Below, one piece after another: positions 1 to 8,534 of a DNA stretch of 23,491 nucleotides (position 1 is the first letter of the stretch; each line of letters opens with the position of its first letter). Made by a program: the position numbers and the translations under genes. The DNA comes from CAZWDO01 sp964632485 [NCBI: uncultured bacterium]. GTDB taxonomy: Bacteria; JAGOEH01. The notes under the pieces were generated by a model that was not told where the DNA came from, made no database searches, and saw only the letters and a list, made by a program, of their open reading frames with translations. The DNA is taken from the NCBI GenBank assembly GCA_964632485.1, contig CAZWDO010000007.1, forward strand, positions 62,366 through 85,856. The letters run 5' to 3'.

Positions 1-163
1 ACAGGCATTCCGCGATGGAAAATATCTGGGTCTCGTCTCTATCACCAAATCCGATCAAGATACAATTCCTCTTGAAAGCAGTGGCGCCTTGGTCTCTATG
101 GAGAAAGATGACATGGATGACGAATCTATGCGTGAATTAATCGCTAATTACAGGAAAAAATAG
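1..163 (+). CDS. C-terminal end of an unrecognised protein (5' end outside window)
   Basis: An open frame runs from base 2 to a TAG at 161-163 and encodes about 53 residues. The end is hydrophilic and charged, with an acidic stretch (EKDDMDDES) and a basic tail (NYRKK). A segment like DGKYLGLVSI resembles a strand-turn-strand found in many small ligand-binding domains (for example CBS domains), but this is too little to assign a family. The next gene starts 21 bases downstream on the same strand, so the two are probably cotranscribed. That this is a real gene end rests on the tight spacing and the uninterrupted frame. The function is unknown. Confidence 0.55.
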   Translation, partial: QAFRDGKYLGLVSITKSDQDTIPLESSGALVSMEKDDMDDESMRELIANYRKK

Positions 164-184
164 CTATAAAAACGGGGCAAAACG

Positions 185-715
185 ATGAAAAATTGGTTTT
201 TCATTCTTTTAGTATTCCTTTTTTGGAATAATTCGATTATCGCTAAAGATCCAACCGCCATGCAAACGTTATTCACAGTCAAACAAGTCTTTACTGATTG
301 TTCAGAAGTTGCTATTTTTATATCAGAGGCCCAATACAAAGAAGAAGAGAAATCGATGCAGCGCGCCAGCGCCATCACACAAATCAAACCAGTTATCTAC
401 TATATCAAAGATGCCATCGAAATTGGAACCAATGTTAGAAAACTTGCCGAAAAAATCCCCTTAATCATTTATAACAGCGACGTGATCAGCAACTCATCCA
501 CGAAAATGTATATTCTAAAAAATGCCAAAGATAAACTCATTCCGGTGATCGCTTTGACCAACGACTATTATATTTCAGGAGGTTTGCTTAGCTTGACGAT
601 TAACGAAGAGGGGAAGCTTGAGATCAATGCAAACTTGAAAAGCAATACAGAATATGCATCATTATTCACCCCGGAAACCATTGAAAAATTAAAGATTGTT
701 AACATCATTCAGTAA
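185..715 (+). CDS. Small exported protein, possibly YfiR/DUF4154-like
   Basis: This is a 176-residue protein. Residues 1-20 form a clear signal peptide (basic MKN start, hydrophobic core, IIA|KD cleavage region), so it should act in the periplasm. The C-terminal half has the pattern of the YfiR/DUF4154 family: a strand ending in VIALTND, a Gly-Gly turn ([11 protein letters not shown]), then a short strand with EINANLK and a final helix. In that family the equivalent segment reads roughly as 'GG-hydrophobic-EIN'. YfiR-type proteins are periplasmic modulators of c-di-GMP or histidine-kinase signalling. The similarity is judged by eye only and the N-terminal half does not show a convincing family pattern. 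The ribosome site is weak (a GGGG run at 175-178). The stop is 17 bases before ahcY, which suggests an operon by position, not a shared pathway. Confidence 0.6.
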   Translation: MKNWFFILLVFLFWNNSIIAKDPTAMQTLFTVKQVFTDCSEVAIFISEAQYKEEEKSMQRASAITQIKPVIYYIKDAIEIGTNVRKLAEKIPLIIYNSDVISNSSTKMYILKNAKDKLIPVIALTNDYYISGGLLSLTINEEGKLEINANLKSNTEYASLFTPETIEKLKIVNIIQ

Positions 716-732
716 TCAAGGAGAAAATCTAC

Positions 733-2151
733 ATGCACGTAACAGAAACCTATAAAGTACAGGATTTAAGCCTCGCAGAATTTGGCCGTAAGGAAATAGA
801 AATATCCCAGAAGGAGATGCCGGGACTCATGGCGGTTCGGGAACGTTATGGAGCTCAGAAACCTCTGAAAGGCGTTCGAATTACAGGTTCCTTGCACATG
901 ACCATTCAGACGGCGGTATTGATTGAGACGTTGGAGGAACTCGGCGCGGAGATTCGCTGGGCTTCCTGCAATATATTTTCCACCCAGGACCATGCGGCGG
1001 CCGCAATTGCCGTACACGGCATTCCGGTATTTGCCTGGAAAGGCGAGACCTTGGAGGAATATTGGTGGTGTACGCGTCAGGCGCTTTGCTTTGGCCCGGA
1101 AGAGGGTCCCAATTTAATTGTGGATGATGGCGGGGATGCGACTCTGATGATCCATGAAGGATACCGTCTGGAAGAGCTGTATCAGAAAACCGGAAAATTG
1201 CCCCAACCCGATATGAGCAACAGGGAAATGGCGATCATGCATCAGTTGATTCTCGAAGAGATGGAACAATTCCCCCAGAAATGGCACAAGATGGCTCGGG
1301 CGATCCGGGGTGTCAGCGAAGAAACAACGACCGGAGTTCATCGCCTCTACCAGCGCCTCAAGGAAGGATCGCTTCTATTCCCGGCTATCAATGTGAACGA
1401 TTCGGTTACCAAATCCAAATTTGACAATCTGTACGGTTGCAGGGAATCTCTGGCAGATGGAATCAAACGCGCTACCGATGTCATGATTGCCGGTAAAGTT
1501 GTCGTTGTGTGCGGCTATGGCGATGTAGGCAAGGGTTGCGCTCAATCCATGCGTGGATTTGGAGCGCGCGTCATTGTGACTGAGATTGACCCGATTTGCG
1601 CCTTGCAGGCCGCGATGGAAGGGTTTCAGGTGACTACCTTAGAAGATGTTATCCAGGAAGGCGATCTGTTCGTTACAGCGACTGGTAATCGCGATATTAT
1701 CACCGCAAAGCACATGAGCCAAATGAAAGACCAAGCCATCGTCTGCAATATCGGGCATTTTGATAATGAAATCCAGGTCGATACACTCGCGCAAACGGCT
1801 GGAATCAATAAAATTAATATCAAACCCCAGGTCGATAAATTCGTATTCCCGGACGGACATTGCATTATCCTTCTGGCGGAAGGCCGCTTAGTTAATTTGG
1901 GCTGCGCCACGGGTCACCCCAGCTTCGTCATGAGCAACTCGTTTACCAACCAGACGCTGGCTCAGATGGACCTATGGGCTAATCAATACGAAATCGGCGT
2001 TTATCGGCTTTCCAAACAACTCGACGAAGAAGTCGCCCGACTTCACCTCGCAAAAATCGGTGTTAAACTGACAGCTCTCACTTCTGAACAAGCTGATTAT
2101 ATAGGCGTCCCCATCCAAGGTCCCTATAAACCGGAACACTATCGCTATTAA
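733..2151 (+). CDS. ahcY: S-adenosyl-L-homocysteine hydrolase (adenosylhomocysteinase)
   Basis: This enzyme reversibly splits S-adenosylhomocysteine into adenosine and homocysteine, which relieves product inhibition of methyltransferases in the activated methyl cycle. It is cytoplasmic, NAD-dependent and normally tetrameric. The 472 residues are full length. Visible hallmarks are the SLHMT substrate motif with His55, the [12 protein letters not shown] active-site segment, the NAD-binding loop GYGDVGKG (residues 261-268), the GHFDNE motif, and the family C-terminus KPEHYRY. It carries the roughly 40-residue insert (around residues 150-195) typical of the long bacterial form and absent from short thermophile types. 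AAGGAG at 718-723 supports the ATG at 733. No S-adenosylhomocysteine riboswitch was recognised upstream; the gene instead follows an exported protein after 17 bases. The family is certain. Confidence 0.98.
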   Translation: MHVTETYKVQDLSLAEFGRKEIEISQKEMPGLMAVRERYGAQKPLKGVRITGSLHMTIQTAVLIETLEELGAEIRWASCNIFSTQDHAAAAIAVHGIPVFAWKGETLEEYWWCTRQALCFGPEEGPNLIVDDGGDATLMIHEGYRLEELYQKTGKLPQPDMSNREMAIMHQLILEEMEQFPQKWHKMARAIRGVSEETTTGVHRLYQRLKEGSLLFPAINVNDSVTKSKFDNLYGCRESLADGIKRATDVMIAGKVVVVCGYGDVGKGCAQSMRGFGARVIVTEIDPICALQAAMEGFQVTTLEDVIQEGDLFVTATGNRDIITAKHMSQMKDQAIVCNIGHFDNEIQVDTLAQTAGINKINIKPQVDKFVFPDGHCIILLAEGRLVNLGCATGHPSFVMSNSFTNQTLAQMDLWANQYEIGVYRLSKQLDEEVARLHLAKIGVKLTALTSEQADYIGVPIQGPYKPEHYRY

Positions 2152-2172
2152 GCGCCTCCCCTTTCCAACTGC

Positions 2173-2200
2173 TTGAAACAAGAGGGCTAGCTATTATAAT
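2173..2200 (+). promoter_or_regulatory. Predicted sigma70-type promoter between ahcY and the dehydrogenase gene
   Basis: TTGAAA (2173-2178) and a perfect TATAAT (2195-2200) are separated by 16 bases. The predicted start near 2207 lies about 125 bases before the end of the terminator at 2301-2332. It would drive either a short RNA or a regulated leader for the gene at 2500. The gap from 2152 to 2499 contains no normal gene. A 14-codon frame (2248-2292, starting MLRFYT) has AAGG 7 bases before its ATG and ends just before the terminator hairpin. Beyond 2332 the sequence is AT-rich with only a weak TTGACT at 2359-2364. Confidence 0.45.
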
Positions 2201-2300
2201 CCGGTTTTGAATCTAACAGGAACAACCAGATAAGATAAGGAATGCCAATGCTACGGTTTTATACGTTAACCTTGGAAACCCTGAAATTTTAATCCAAACC

Positions 2301-2332
2301 AGCCGGTTCAATCTGGATCGGCTTTTTTTTTT
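2301..2332 (+). terminator. Rho-independent terminator downstream of ahcY
   Basis: An almost complete 10-bp stem (AGCCGGTTCA pairing with TGGATCGGCT, including two G-U pairs) closes a 3-base loop ATC and is followed by nine T residues (2323-2331). It lies 149 bases after the ahcY stop and 168 bases before the next start codon. It could simply end the ahcY transcript, or act as a conditional terminator for transcripts starting near 2207. Confidence 0.8.
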
Positions 2333-2499
2333 ATTTTTCCTTTTTCTATGATTGTCTCTTGACTTTTTTGAAAAAAAACATCAAATTCAGATATCAATAG
2401 AATTCCAACGGAATATGAATTCCGTGAATATCCGTTTTTCTAAGCGAAGAAAAAAGGGATCATTCAACTTGGATTGTAACGCAACAGAAGGAGTGGATT

Positions 2500-5373
2500 G
2501 TGCGTACATTAGATCAAATCGCCGAGAAATCGGTCCTGACTCTTGAACAGTTAATGGACCTTAAAAAAATTATCCAAAAGCACGGAAATTATTCTGAACA
2601 AGCTATCCAGGAAGAAATTGATTGGTTTTGTACTGGGCTTGGCATGAGTGATTACTATTTTAAAACGACACCCGTAGAAACGATTGCCAACCACATAGAA
2701 GCCATCAAAGCCGCGGAAATACTCTCCGCGATCCGCCAGGAAGAAGTCGTTAACATCGATCTGGTAACGGAACTTGAGAATGAAGCAATTTACTTAGTTG
2801 ACGACTACCATTTCCGCGCAATGGAAGTTGAACGCCGGGTCCAGGCCAAATACCCCAATCATCGCCTTCAATCCTACCGAACTCTGGGAAAAACACGCGG
2901 AGTGGAGCATCTGCGAATGTATTTAGTATATAAACCCCAATTCAATGACCTGTCTGTTACAAGCGACACTACCGATTTAAAAAAAATCGGCGACGTCAGC
3001 TTCCTCTCTTCCACAACCGAAGAGACTTATGTTCGTTATCAGGAAGTGATCCAACATGCTCAAAGTTACCTAACTCCTTATATCCAGGTAACTCATAAGA
3101 CCGACACTGATGAACTGCGCATCATGATTGTGATAAATAGTGACTCGGCCGGTAAATTTTTTGCCAATATCTCGGATGTACTCAACTCAAACCACCTGGT
3201 TTCAAACCGTAAATACATTGAACATTTTGCCAACGGTAAAACAGTATTCGCCATTTACCTTAACGACATTCTCGATGAAAAGGTGATCCATAGCCTGATC
3301 GAAGATATCAGTTTGATCTATGTCATTCCCGACAATCCCCTTTCCGACTTATTCCGACAAGGCGAACTGACAACTCAGGAAACCGTTTTTGGCTTTGCTG
3401 CCCGCAGTTTCGTCCACCAGTTTTTAAGCAGTTATAACGACGAATATATCAGTTTGGCCAAAGAACTTCAGGATTCGCCCGAATTGATGGGAATCCTGCG
3501 TAATTTGAAGACCAAACTGGCTAAGGATACATTTACAGAATCCCGCTGTTGGGAAGCTTTTATTACGAATTATCAGTTTATTAAGAAGACATATCAGATT
3601 TTTAATAAAAAATTCAATCCAGGTTTAACCGATCATGATTTAAAAAATGATCTGCTCGAGATACGTGATGATATCAACCGAAATATTAAAATTGAATTGG
3701 ACAAGATAATCCTTCACCAAATTATTACATTTATCGAAGTGATCCAGCGTACCAATTTTTATCGCCAGGAAAAAGTATCTTTAGCATTCGTACTGGACCC
3801 GGTTTTTCTGAATAAAATCGATTTTACTGAAAAACCATTCGGCATTTTATTTATTATTGGCAGTGAGTTTAGAGGTTTTCACATTCGGTTTCGAGATATT
3901 GCCCGGGGTGGAATACGAATCGTTAAATCACAGAGTATTCAGAGTTTCATGAACAATTCAGATTATATTTTTGATGAAAACTATAATCTCGCCTCCACTC
4001 AGCAAAAGAAAAACAAGGATATTCCCGAGGGAGGATCCAAAGGGACAATTTTGCTTCGCTGGGGATTCCAGGATAAAGCTGAAACGGCTTTTAAGAAATA
4101 TATTGACGGAATTTTAGACTTAATTCTACCTGACGAAAGCACCATTGATTATTACCAACGCGATTTAATCCTTTTCCTGGGTCCGGATGAACACACAGCC
4201 GAACTGATGGAATGGGCGGCTTTGCGAGCCAAAGTTCGCGGGTATCAATACTGGAAAGCTTTTTCTACGGGCAAACCGCTCAGCATGGGCGGGATTCCCC
4301 ATGATCTTTACGGCATGACAACAAATTCTGTCCACCAATACGTCATCCATTCCCTGCAAAAACTGGGTATCGATGAAAAGAATATTTCCAAAGTGATGAC
4401 AGGAGGGCCAGACGGTGATTTAGGTAGCAATGAAATCCTGATCTCGCAAGATAAAATTATGGCGATCATCGACGGTTCCGGCGTACTATACGACCCGTTG
4501 GGACTGGATCGCGAAGAACTGTCTCGGCTTGCCCGGGAACGTCGGATGAGTCAATTTTATAATCGCTCCAAATTTTCTTCCAAGGGGTTTTTTATTGATG
4601 TAAATGACGTTGATATCCAGTTGCCCAATGGGGAAAAAATCCTGAACGGTTTTGATTTCCGAAACAATTTCCACCTGCATCCATTTTTCAAAGCCGATCT
4701 ATTCGTCCCTTGCGGCGGGAGGCCGGCATCGATTACTATTAATAACTGGACCCAATATTTGGATGAGAAAGGGAATCCCCGGTTCAAAATTATCGTGGAA
4801 GGCGCCAATTTATTTATTACCCAGGATGCCCGTTTGCGCCTCGAAGAAAAAGGGGTTATCATTTACAAGGATGCCTCAGCCAACAAGGGCGGCGTCACTT
4901 CTTCATCACTGGAAGTCTTTGCCAGCCTGGCTCTGACCGATTCAGAGTGGAATGATTATATGTGCGTTAATGATCAGCGCGTTCCTTCCTTCCGCGAACG
5001 ATATGTTAATGAGATACTTGATATTATACGCTTAAATGCTTCAATGGAATTTGAAGTGATCTGGCAGGAAAATATGGCAAACCATACACCCCGGACAATC
5101 CTGACCGATATGGTTAGCAATAAAATCAATATGGTAACGGATGCCATTTATAGCTCAGACCTGACGAATAATCTGGAGCTCTTCCGCAAGGTCATTACGC
5201 GTCATACTCCTCCGGTACTATTAGAAACCGTTGGGATGGACGCAATTTTCCGACAAGTCCCGGCATCCTATCTCAAAGCCATTTTCGCATCGTGGCTGGC
5301 TTCCAGTTTTGTCTATAAATATGGATTATGTGGAAACGAAATCAATTTCTACAATTTCCTGCAAGAAATTTAG
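2500..5373 (+). CDS. Large NAD-specific glutamate dehydrogenase (115-kDa class)
   Basis: This enzyme oxidatively deaminates glutamate to 2-oxoglutarate and ammonia with NAD, and is usually catabolic. The protein has 957 residues, close to the 115-kDa class typified by yeast Gdh2 and much shorter than the 180-kDa bacterial type. Residues 1 to about 400 are a regulatory N-terminal part that includes an ACT-like stretch (around 205-260, LRIMIVINSDSAGKF). The catalytic core begins with RFRDIARGGIR, followed by IPEGGSKG (508-515, substrate-domain lysine K514), GPDEHTAELMEWAA, and the dinucleotide-binding GGPDGDLGSNE (635-645). EGANLF and DASANKGGVTSSS complete the family pattern. The start is a GTG at 2500 with AAGGAG at 2488-2493. 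The gene stands alone, ends at a strong terminator, and its 5' region may be regulated. The family is secure; the coenzyme is inferred from the class. Confidence 0.93.
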   Translation: MRTLDQIAEKSVLTLEQLMDLKKIIQKHGNYSEQAIQEEIDWFCTGLGMSDYYFKTTPVETIANHIEAIKAAEILSAIRQEEVVNIDLVTELENEAIYLVDDYHFRAMEVERRVQAKYPNHRLQSYRTLGKTRGVEHLRMYLVYKPQFNDLSVTSDTTDLKKIGDVSFLSSTTEETYVRYQEVIQHAQSYLTPYIQVTHKTDTDELRIMIVINSDSAGKFFANISDVLNSNHLVSNRKYIEHFANGKTVFAIYLNDILDEKVIHSLIEDISLIYVIPDNPLSDLFRQGELTTQETVFGFAARSFVHQFLSSYNDEYISLAKELQDSPELMGILRNLKTKLAKDTFTESRCWEAFITNYQFIKKTYQIFNKKFNPGLTDHDLKNDLLEIRDDINRNIKIELDKIILHQIITFIEVIQRTNFYRQEKVSLAFVLDPVFLNKIDFTEKPFGILFIIGSEFRGFHIRFRDIARGGIRIVKSQSIQSFMNNSDYIFDENYNLASTQQKKNKDIPEGGSKGTILLRWGFQDKAETAFKKYIDGILDLILPDESTIDYYQRDLILFLGPDEHTAELMEWAALRAKVRGYQYWKAFSTGKPLSMGGIPHDLYGMTTNSVHQYVIHSLQKLGIDEKNISKVMTGGPDGDLGSNEILISQDKIMAIIDGSGVLYDPLGLDREELSRLARERRMSQFYNRSKFSSKGFFIDVNDVDIQLPNGEKILNGFDFRNNFHLHPFFKADLFVPCGGRPASITINNWTQYLDEKGNPRFKIIVEGANLFITQDARLRLEEKGVIIYKDASANKGGVTSSSLEVFASLALTDSEWNDYMCVNDQRVPSFRERYVNEILDIIRLNASMEFEVIWQENMANHTPRTILTDMVSNKINMVTDAIYSSDLTNNLELFRKVITRHTPPVLLETVGMDAIFRQVPASYLKAIFASWLASSFVYKYGLCGNEINFYNFLQEI

Positions 5374-5394
5374 AAACATCTGATTTTCAGCTTT

Positions 5395-5428
5395 AAAAAG
5401 GCGGATACCCTGAGGCATCCGCCTTTTT
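5395..5428. terminator. Bidirectional terminator between convergent genes
   Basis: A GGCGGAT / ATCCGCC stem (5400-5406 with 5417-5423) is extended by five A-T pairs and flanked by A-runs and T-runs on both sides, so it works on either strand. It lies 21 bases after the dehydrogenase stop and 3 bases after the cupin stop on the opposite strand, and so ends both transcripts. Confidence 0.9.
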
Positions 5429-5431
5429 TTA

Positions 5432-5908
5432 TTATCGAGTCAAACGTTCAATCAGTGATTGATGCTCTGGAAATTCCCGGATTAAATCCTGCCGCAGCGC
5501 TAACTCAAAATCAACAAACTCAAAGCCCGGCGCAACTGTACACCCCACCAGCGCGAATTCACCCCGAATCACTTCGGCAGCAAACCAGGCGCCCGCAGGA
5601 ATCATACACTGAATAGATTCACCCTCAGCCCCTGATCGTCCCATGTCTTGAATACACAGTTCCCCACCGCTACTTAAACAATAAAGTCTTAAACCACTGC
5701 CCTCATAAAAATGCCAGATTTCATCCCAGCGTAAACGATGAAAAGCCGAAAACGCGCTTTCTATTAACAAAAAATAGATCGAAGTCGATGCGCAACGTTC
5801 CTCTCCATTAACCTGGACCATTAACGGAGAACGATAAATCTCCCGGTAATACCCACCTTCCGGATGCGGTTCCAAGTGAAATTTACAAATCAATTCCTCC
5901 GTATTCAT
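5432..5908 (-). CDS. DUF985 cupin-family protein
   Basis: This 158-residue protein shows the full DUF985 (Cupin_5) pattern: LEPHPEGGYYREIYRS near the N-terminus, a STSIYFLL strand, FHRLRWDEIWHFYEG with His57, Asp62, Glu63 and His66, the IPAGAWFAAEV segment, and the closing VGCTVAPGFEFVDFELA. It is a single-domain beta-barrel, probably cytoplasmic, since no signal peptide is seen. The biochemical role of the family is not settled; proposals include small-molecule binding or isomerisation. The ATG overlaps the yqeY stop by one base (TAATG), and AGGGA lies just upstream inside yqeY, so translation is probably coupled. It is last in the mscS-yqeY-cupin operon. Confidence 0.93.
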   Translation of the reverse strand: MNTEELICKFHLEPHPEGGYYREIYRSPLMVQVNGEERCASTSIYFLLIESAFSAFHRLRWDEIWHFYEGSGLRLYCLSSGGELCIQDMGRSGAEGESIQCMIPAGAWFAAEVIRGEFALVGCTVAPGFEFVDFELALRQDLIREFPEHQSLIERLTR

Positions 5909-6363
5909 TAATCTTTCCCTAAAAGCGATTCCACCAGCGGTCGAATCTGCGAACCATCAGCGCGTCCCTTCAACCGAGAGGAAGCTTCCTTCATGACTTT
6001 GCCAAAATCCTTTTTGCCGGAAGCATCCAGTTCTTTGATAAGAGCATGAAGGAACTGCTCAATATCCGCCGCGCTCATCGGCGCCGGTAAAAATTCCTGG
6101 ATCACATCTAATTCAAACTGTTCGATAGCTGCTAAATCGCTACGACCGGCTTTTTCATACTCCACGATCGATTCTTTTCGTTGTTTCACCATTTTTGATA
6201 AAATAGTCACAGAATCGCTTTCACTTAACTCCTTAATAATTTTTTCAATTTTATAATATTGAATCGCGCTTTTTATCAACCGCAAGGTTTTTAACCGCTG
6301 TTGATCCTTATTCTTCATCGCGTCTGTCAACCGCTCCATTATTTTTTTTTCAAAATCTTCCAT
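5908..6363 (-). CDS. yqeY: GatB/YqeY domain protein
   Basis: This is a 151-residue stand-alone YqeY protein, made of helical segments related to the tail of the amidotransferase subunit GatB. Family marks are the N-terminal KNKDQQRLKTLRLIKSAI, the KQRKESIVEYEKAGRSDLA block, the EFLPAPMSAADIE turn, and KDFGKVMKEASSRLKGRADG before the final helix. GatB tails bind tRNA; the role of free YqeY is uncertain. An in-frame ATG 21 bases upstream (6384) is possible, but AAGGAG lies 8 bases before the ATG at 6363 and the family N-terminus starts there, so that start was chosen. The gene follows mscS after 58 bases and overlaps the cupin gene by one base. Confidence 0.94.
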   Translation of the reverse strand: MEDFEKKIMERLTDAMKNKDQQRLKTLRLIKSAIQYYKIEKIIKELSESDSVTILSKMVKQRKESIVEYEKAGRSDLAAIEQFELDVIQEFLPAPMSAADIEQFLHALIKELDASGKKDFGKVMKEASSRLKGRADGSQIRPLVESLLGKD

Positions 6364-6421
6364 AATCCTTACTCCTTGTAACATGTTTCAACCGAGGCAT
6401 TAAAAAAAACACATTAATTAC

Positions 6422-7231
6422 TTAAGATTTTTGCATAGTAACGACCCGTTGCGGGAATGGAATCTCAATCCCCTCCTGATTAAACCGTTGATGAATCTCA
6501 ATCATGATCGAATTCTTCAAATCCAGATAATGATCTTTATCAGTCCAAACGCAAAACAGCAGATCAATTGAAGACCCACCAAAGCGGTCAAAAATCTTAA
6601 CCGGTTCCGGATCCTTCAACGCAAAGGCATTATGAGCCGCTATATCTAATAGGATTTCAAAAACACGGGAAATATCTTCGTTATATGAGACCCCAATCGG
6701 AATATCCAGACGACGAATGGGAAACCGACTGATATTTTTAATTTCAGTTTTAATCAAATTTTCATTCGGGATTCGAACAAATTGGTTATCAAAGGTTTTC
6801 AGTTTAACCGACAATAAATCGATTGTTATAACAATCCCCATGGTATCTCCAATTTTAATCAAATCGTCAACCTGGAAGGGTTCTTCATAAATCAGAAACA
6901 AGCCGCTAATGATATTGGAAATACTTGTTTGTGAGGCGAAACCCACGGCCATACCGATAATTCCCGCCGCGCCCAACAGGGCGGAAAGATTAAAACCCAT
7001 CTCATTCAAAGCCATGATAAAAACAATGATGTACCCAAAATAGCGAATAGTTTTAATTAATAGCATCTGGATATGGGGCGTATAACGAATGCGTGTGAAT
7101 CGACGCATCATTCCCACCAAAATTCGTACTATAAAAATACCAAAAATAAGTAATAATAAACCGCGGATCCATGGAAAAAGAAGACTCCAATTTCCAAAAT
7201 TAAATGCAGCTAAAAACTCGGTTAAATTCAT
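6422..7231 (-). CDS. mscS: Small-conductance mechanosensitive channel (MscS family)
   Basis: This 269-residue inner-membrane channel opens under membrane tension and releases solutes on hypo-osmotic shock. Hydrophobic segments lie at about residues 18-40 and 60-78, followed by the pore-lining third helix at about 82-112, rich in Gly and Ala (ALLGAAGIIGMAVGFAS). Next comes the MscS beta domain (EEPFQVDDLIKIG, then TFDNQFVRIPNENLI at about 146-160) and a mixed C-terminal domain (about 170-265). The length matches the core MscS form without extra domains. It is first gene of a minus-strand operon whose promoter should lie in the divergent region shared with purM. AAGGAAGAG precedes the ATG, but at a rather long distance (about 8-13 bases). 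Confidence 0.93.
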   Translation of the reverse strand: MNLTEFLAAFNFGNWSLLFPWIRGLLLLIFGIFIVRILVGMMRRFTRIRYTPHIQMLLIKTIRYFGYIIVFIMALNEMGFNLSALLGAAGIIGMAVGFASQTSISNIISGLFLIYEEPFQVDDLIKIGDTMGIVITIDLLSVKLKTFDNQFVRIPNENLIKTEIKNISRFPIRRLDIPIGVSYNEDISRVFEILLDIAAHNAFALKDPEPVKIFDRFGGSSIDLLFCVWTDKDHYLDLKNSIMIEIHQRFNQEGIEIPFPQRVVTMQKS

Positions 7232-7349
7232 AATTCAATCTCTTCCTTTTAAAAAAATCTAAAAAAATTAATAGTGTGCTCTACTCTCTGACGAATAATC
7301 GTATTAACATATAATCGTAATAAAACTTTACTAAGCTCTCGATTAATTC

Positions 7350-7378
7350 TATATAATAAAAATTGAACTAAAAATCAA
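7350..7378 (-). promoter_or_regulatory. Possible promoter for the mscS operon
   Basis: On the minus strand TTGATT (7378-7373) is followed after 17 bases by TATATA (7355-7350). It lies about 120 bases upstream of the mscS ATG in a very AT-rich region, so chance matches are easy. A 9-bp direct repeat ATAATCGTA at 7295-7303 and 7311-7319 would lie in the transcribed leader. The evidence is pattern only. Confidence 0.3.
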
Positions 7379-7389
7379 GTCCCTTATGA

Positions 7390-7476
7390 AAATATCGAGA
7401 AATAACTTCCGATATTGAATTAAAGCTTGACAAACAGCTATTTTTTATTAAATTATAACAAAGAAAATATCGGAAG
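7390..7476. repeat. Inverted repeat set upstream of purM
   Basis: CTTCCGATATT (7406-7416) is repeated exactly inverted as AATATCGGAAG (7466-7476). A further AATATCG at 7390-7396 forms a shorter dyad with CGATATT at 7410-7416, so the 7-bp core occurs three times. The perfect -35 box TTGACA (7427-7432) lies between the 11-bp arms. The arrangement suggests operator sites for a dimeric regulator, or competing RNA hairpins if transcription starts upstream. Confidence 0.55.
7427..7459 (+). promoter_or_regulatory. Possible purM promoter
   Basis: A perfect TTGACA (7427-7432) is followed by TAAATT at 7449-7454 (16-base spacer) or by the better-looking TATAAC at 7454-7459 (21-base spacer, too long for a standard site). 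It lies 45-77 bases before the purM ATG, flanked by inverted repeats. Confidence 0.4.
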
Positions 7477-7503
7477 GTTCTATAACACTCGAGAGGAGTT
7501 GGA

Positions 7504-8523
7504 ATGAAAGATAAATATCGAGCTGCCGGAGTCGATATAGAGGCGGGCGAAGCCGCTGTGGAACGGATTAAAACTCTGGTCAATGCAAATCAACACCCCA
7601 ACATATTGCAGGGAATCGGTGGGTTTGGCGGGTTATATGAATTGCCGATATCCGGAATGAAACGACCAGTAATGGTTTCCAGTATAGATGGCGTGGGTAC
7701 AAAATTAAAAGTAGCATTTATGATGAATCAGCATCACACAATTGGCCAGGATTTAGTAAACCATTGCATTAACGATATTCTGGTACAGGGAGCGCGGCCA
7801 CTTTTTTTTCTGGATTATATTGGAACCGGGCATTTGAACCCCGAAGTAATTTCCGAAATAGTCGAGGGAATTACGATCAGTTGCCGGGCATATCAATGCG
7901 CTCTGCTGGGTGGAGAGACTGCCGAGATGCCTGGTTTCTACCAAAACAATGAATATGATATCGCCGGATGTATCGTGGGCCTGGTAGATTATGACCAGGT
8001 GATTACCGGACAAAAGATTTGTCCGGGCAATGTAATGCTGGGCCTTCCCTCCAACGGATTGCATACCAATGGATATTCACTGGCCCGTCGAGCCCTTTTC
8101 GAGGAAGCCGGCTTGGAAATCGATACACCAATCCCCGAATATTCACAGACTTTGGGAAAAATACTGTTGACCCCGCACCGCTGCTATCTACCGGAAATTG
8201 AACCCATCTTATCCAAAGGTTGGATTAACGGAATGGCCCATATTACCGGGGGAGGGTTTATTGGCAATATCAAGCGTATTTTGCCGGCTAATGTCTCCGC
8301 CCATGTCCAAACCAGAAACTGGAATCCACCTCCGATTTTTAATCTCATCCAAAAATCGGGTTCAATTTCACAAGCTGAAATGTATGATGTTTTCAATATG
8401 GGAATAGGAATGGTGATCGTCGCCGATACTAACCATGCCGATTTGATACAACAAGAACTGCCTGAATCGGTTTTGATCGGGAGGATCGAATCCGGAAACA
8501 AGCAGGTCATCAACCATTATTAA
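7504..8523 (+). CDS. purM: Phosphoribosylformylglycinamidine cyclo-ligase (AIR synthetase)
   Basis: This enzyme catalyses ATP-dependent ring closure of formylglycinamidine ribonucleotide to aminoimidazole ribonucleotide, a step of de novo purine synthesis in the cytoplasm. The 339 residues match the usual length of about 340-350. Hallmarks are the N-terminal YRAAGVDIEAG, GIGGFGGLYELP (37-48), SSIDGVGTKLKVA (59-71), QDLVNHCINDILVQGA (82-97), the nucleotide-site loop LLGGETAEMPGFY (134-146), LPSNGLHTNGYSLAR, and HITGGGFIGNIKRILP. GAGAGGAG at 7491-7498, 5 bases before the ATG, supports the start. No other purine genes lie nearby. Possible regulation by the inverted repeats upstream is inference. 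Confidence 0.97.
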   Translation: MKDKYRAAGVDIEAGEAAVERIKTLVNANQHPNILQGIGGFGGLYELPISGMKRPVMVSSIDGVGTKLKVAFMMNQHHTIGQDLVNHCINDILVQGARPLFFLDYIGTGHLNPEVISEIVEGITISCRAYQCALLGGETAEMPGFYQNNEYDIAGCIVGLVDYDQVITGQKICPGNVMLGLPSNGLHTNGYSLARRALFEEAGLEIDTPIPEYSQTLGKILLTPHRCYLPEIEPILSKGWINGMAHITGGGFIGNIKRILPANVSAHVQTRNWNPPPIFNLIQKSGSISQAEMYDVFNMGIGMVIVADTNHADLIQQELPESVLIGRIESGNKQVINHY

Positions 8524-8534
8524 AGGAGAGACCC

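Noticed and set aside
2359-2387. TTGACT with a possible -10 (CAAATT) as promoter for the dehydrogenase gene
   Set aside because: The -10 matches only half of the consensus and the sequence is a low-complexity A/T run; the site at 2173-2200 is much better.
2352-2546. A 64-codon + strand frame overlapping the dehydrogenase start
   Set aside because: It has no ribosome site, overlaps the well-supported GTG start at 2500 and encodes a composition typical of random AT-rich DNA.
4557-4862. A 101-codon minus-strand frame inside the dehydrogenase gene
   Set aside because: It is antisense to a conserved catalytic region, has no ribosome site, and its translation is rich in Arg, Ser and Pro with no family pattern.
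7295-7319. Direct repeat ATAATCGTA x2 in the mscS leader
   Set aside because: It is a 9-bp repeat in very AT-rich DNA with no matching motif near other genes, so chance is likely.
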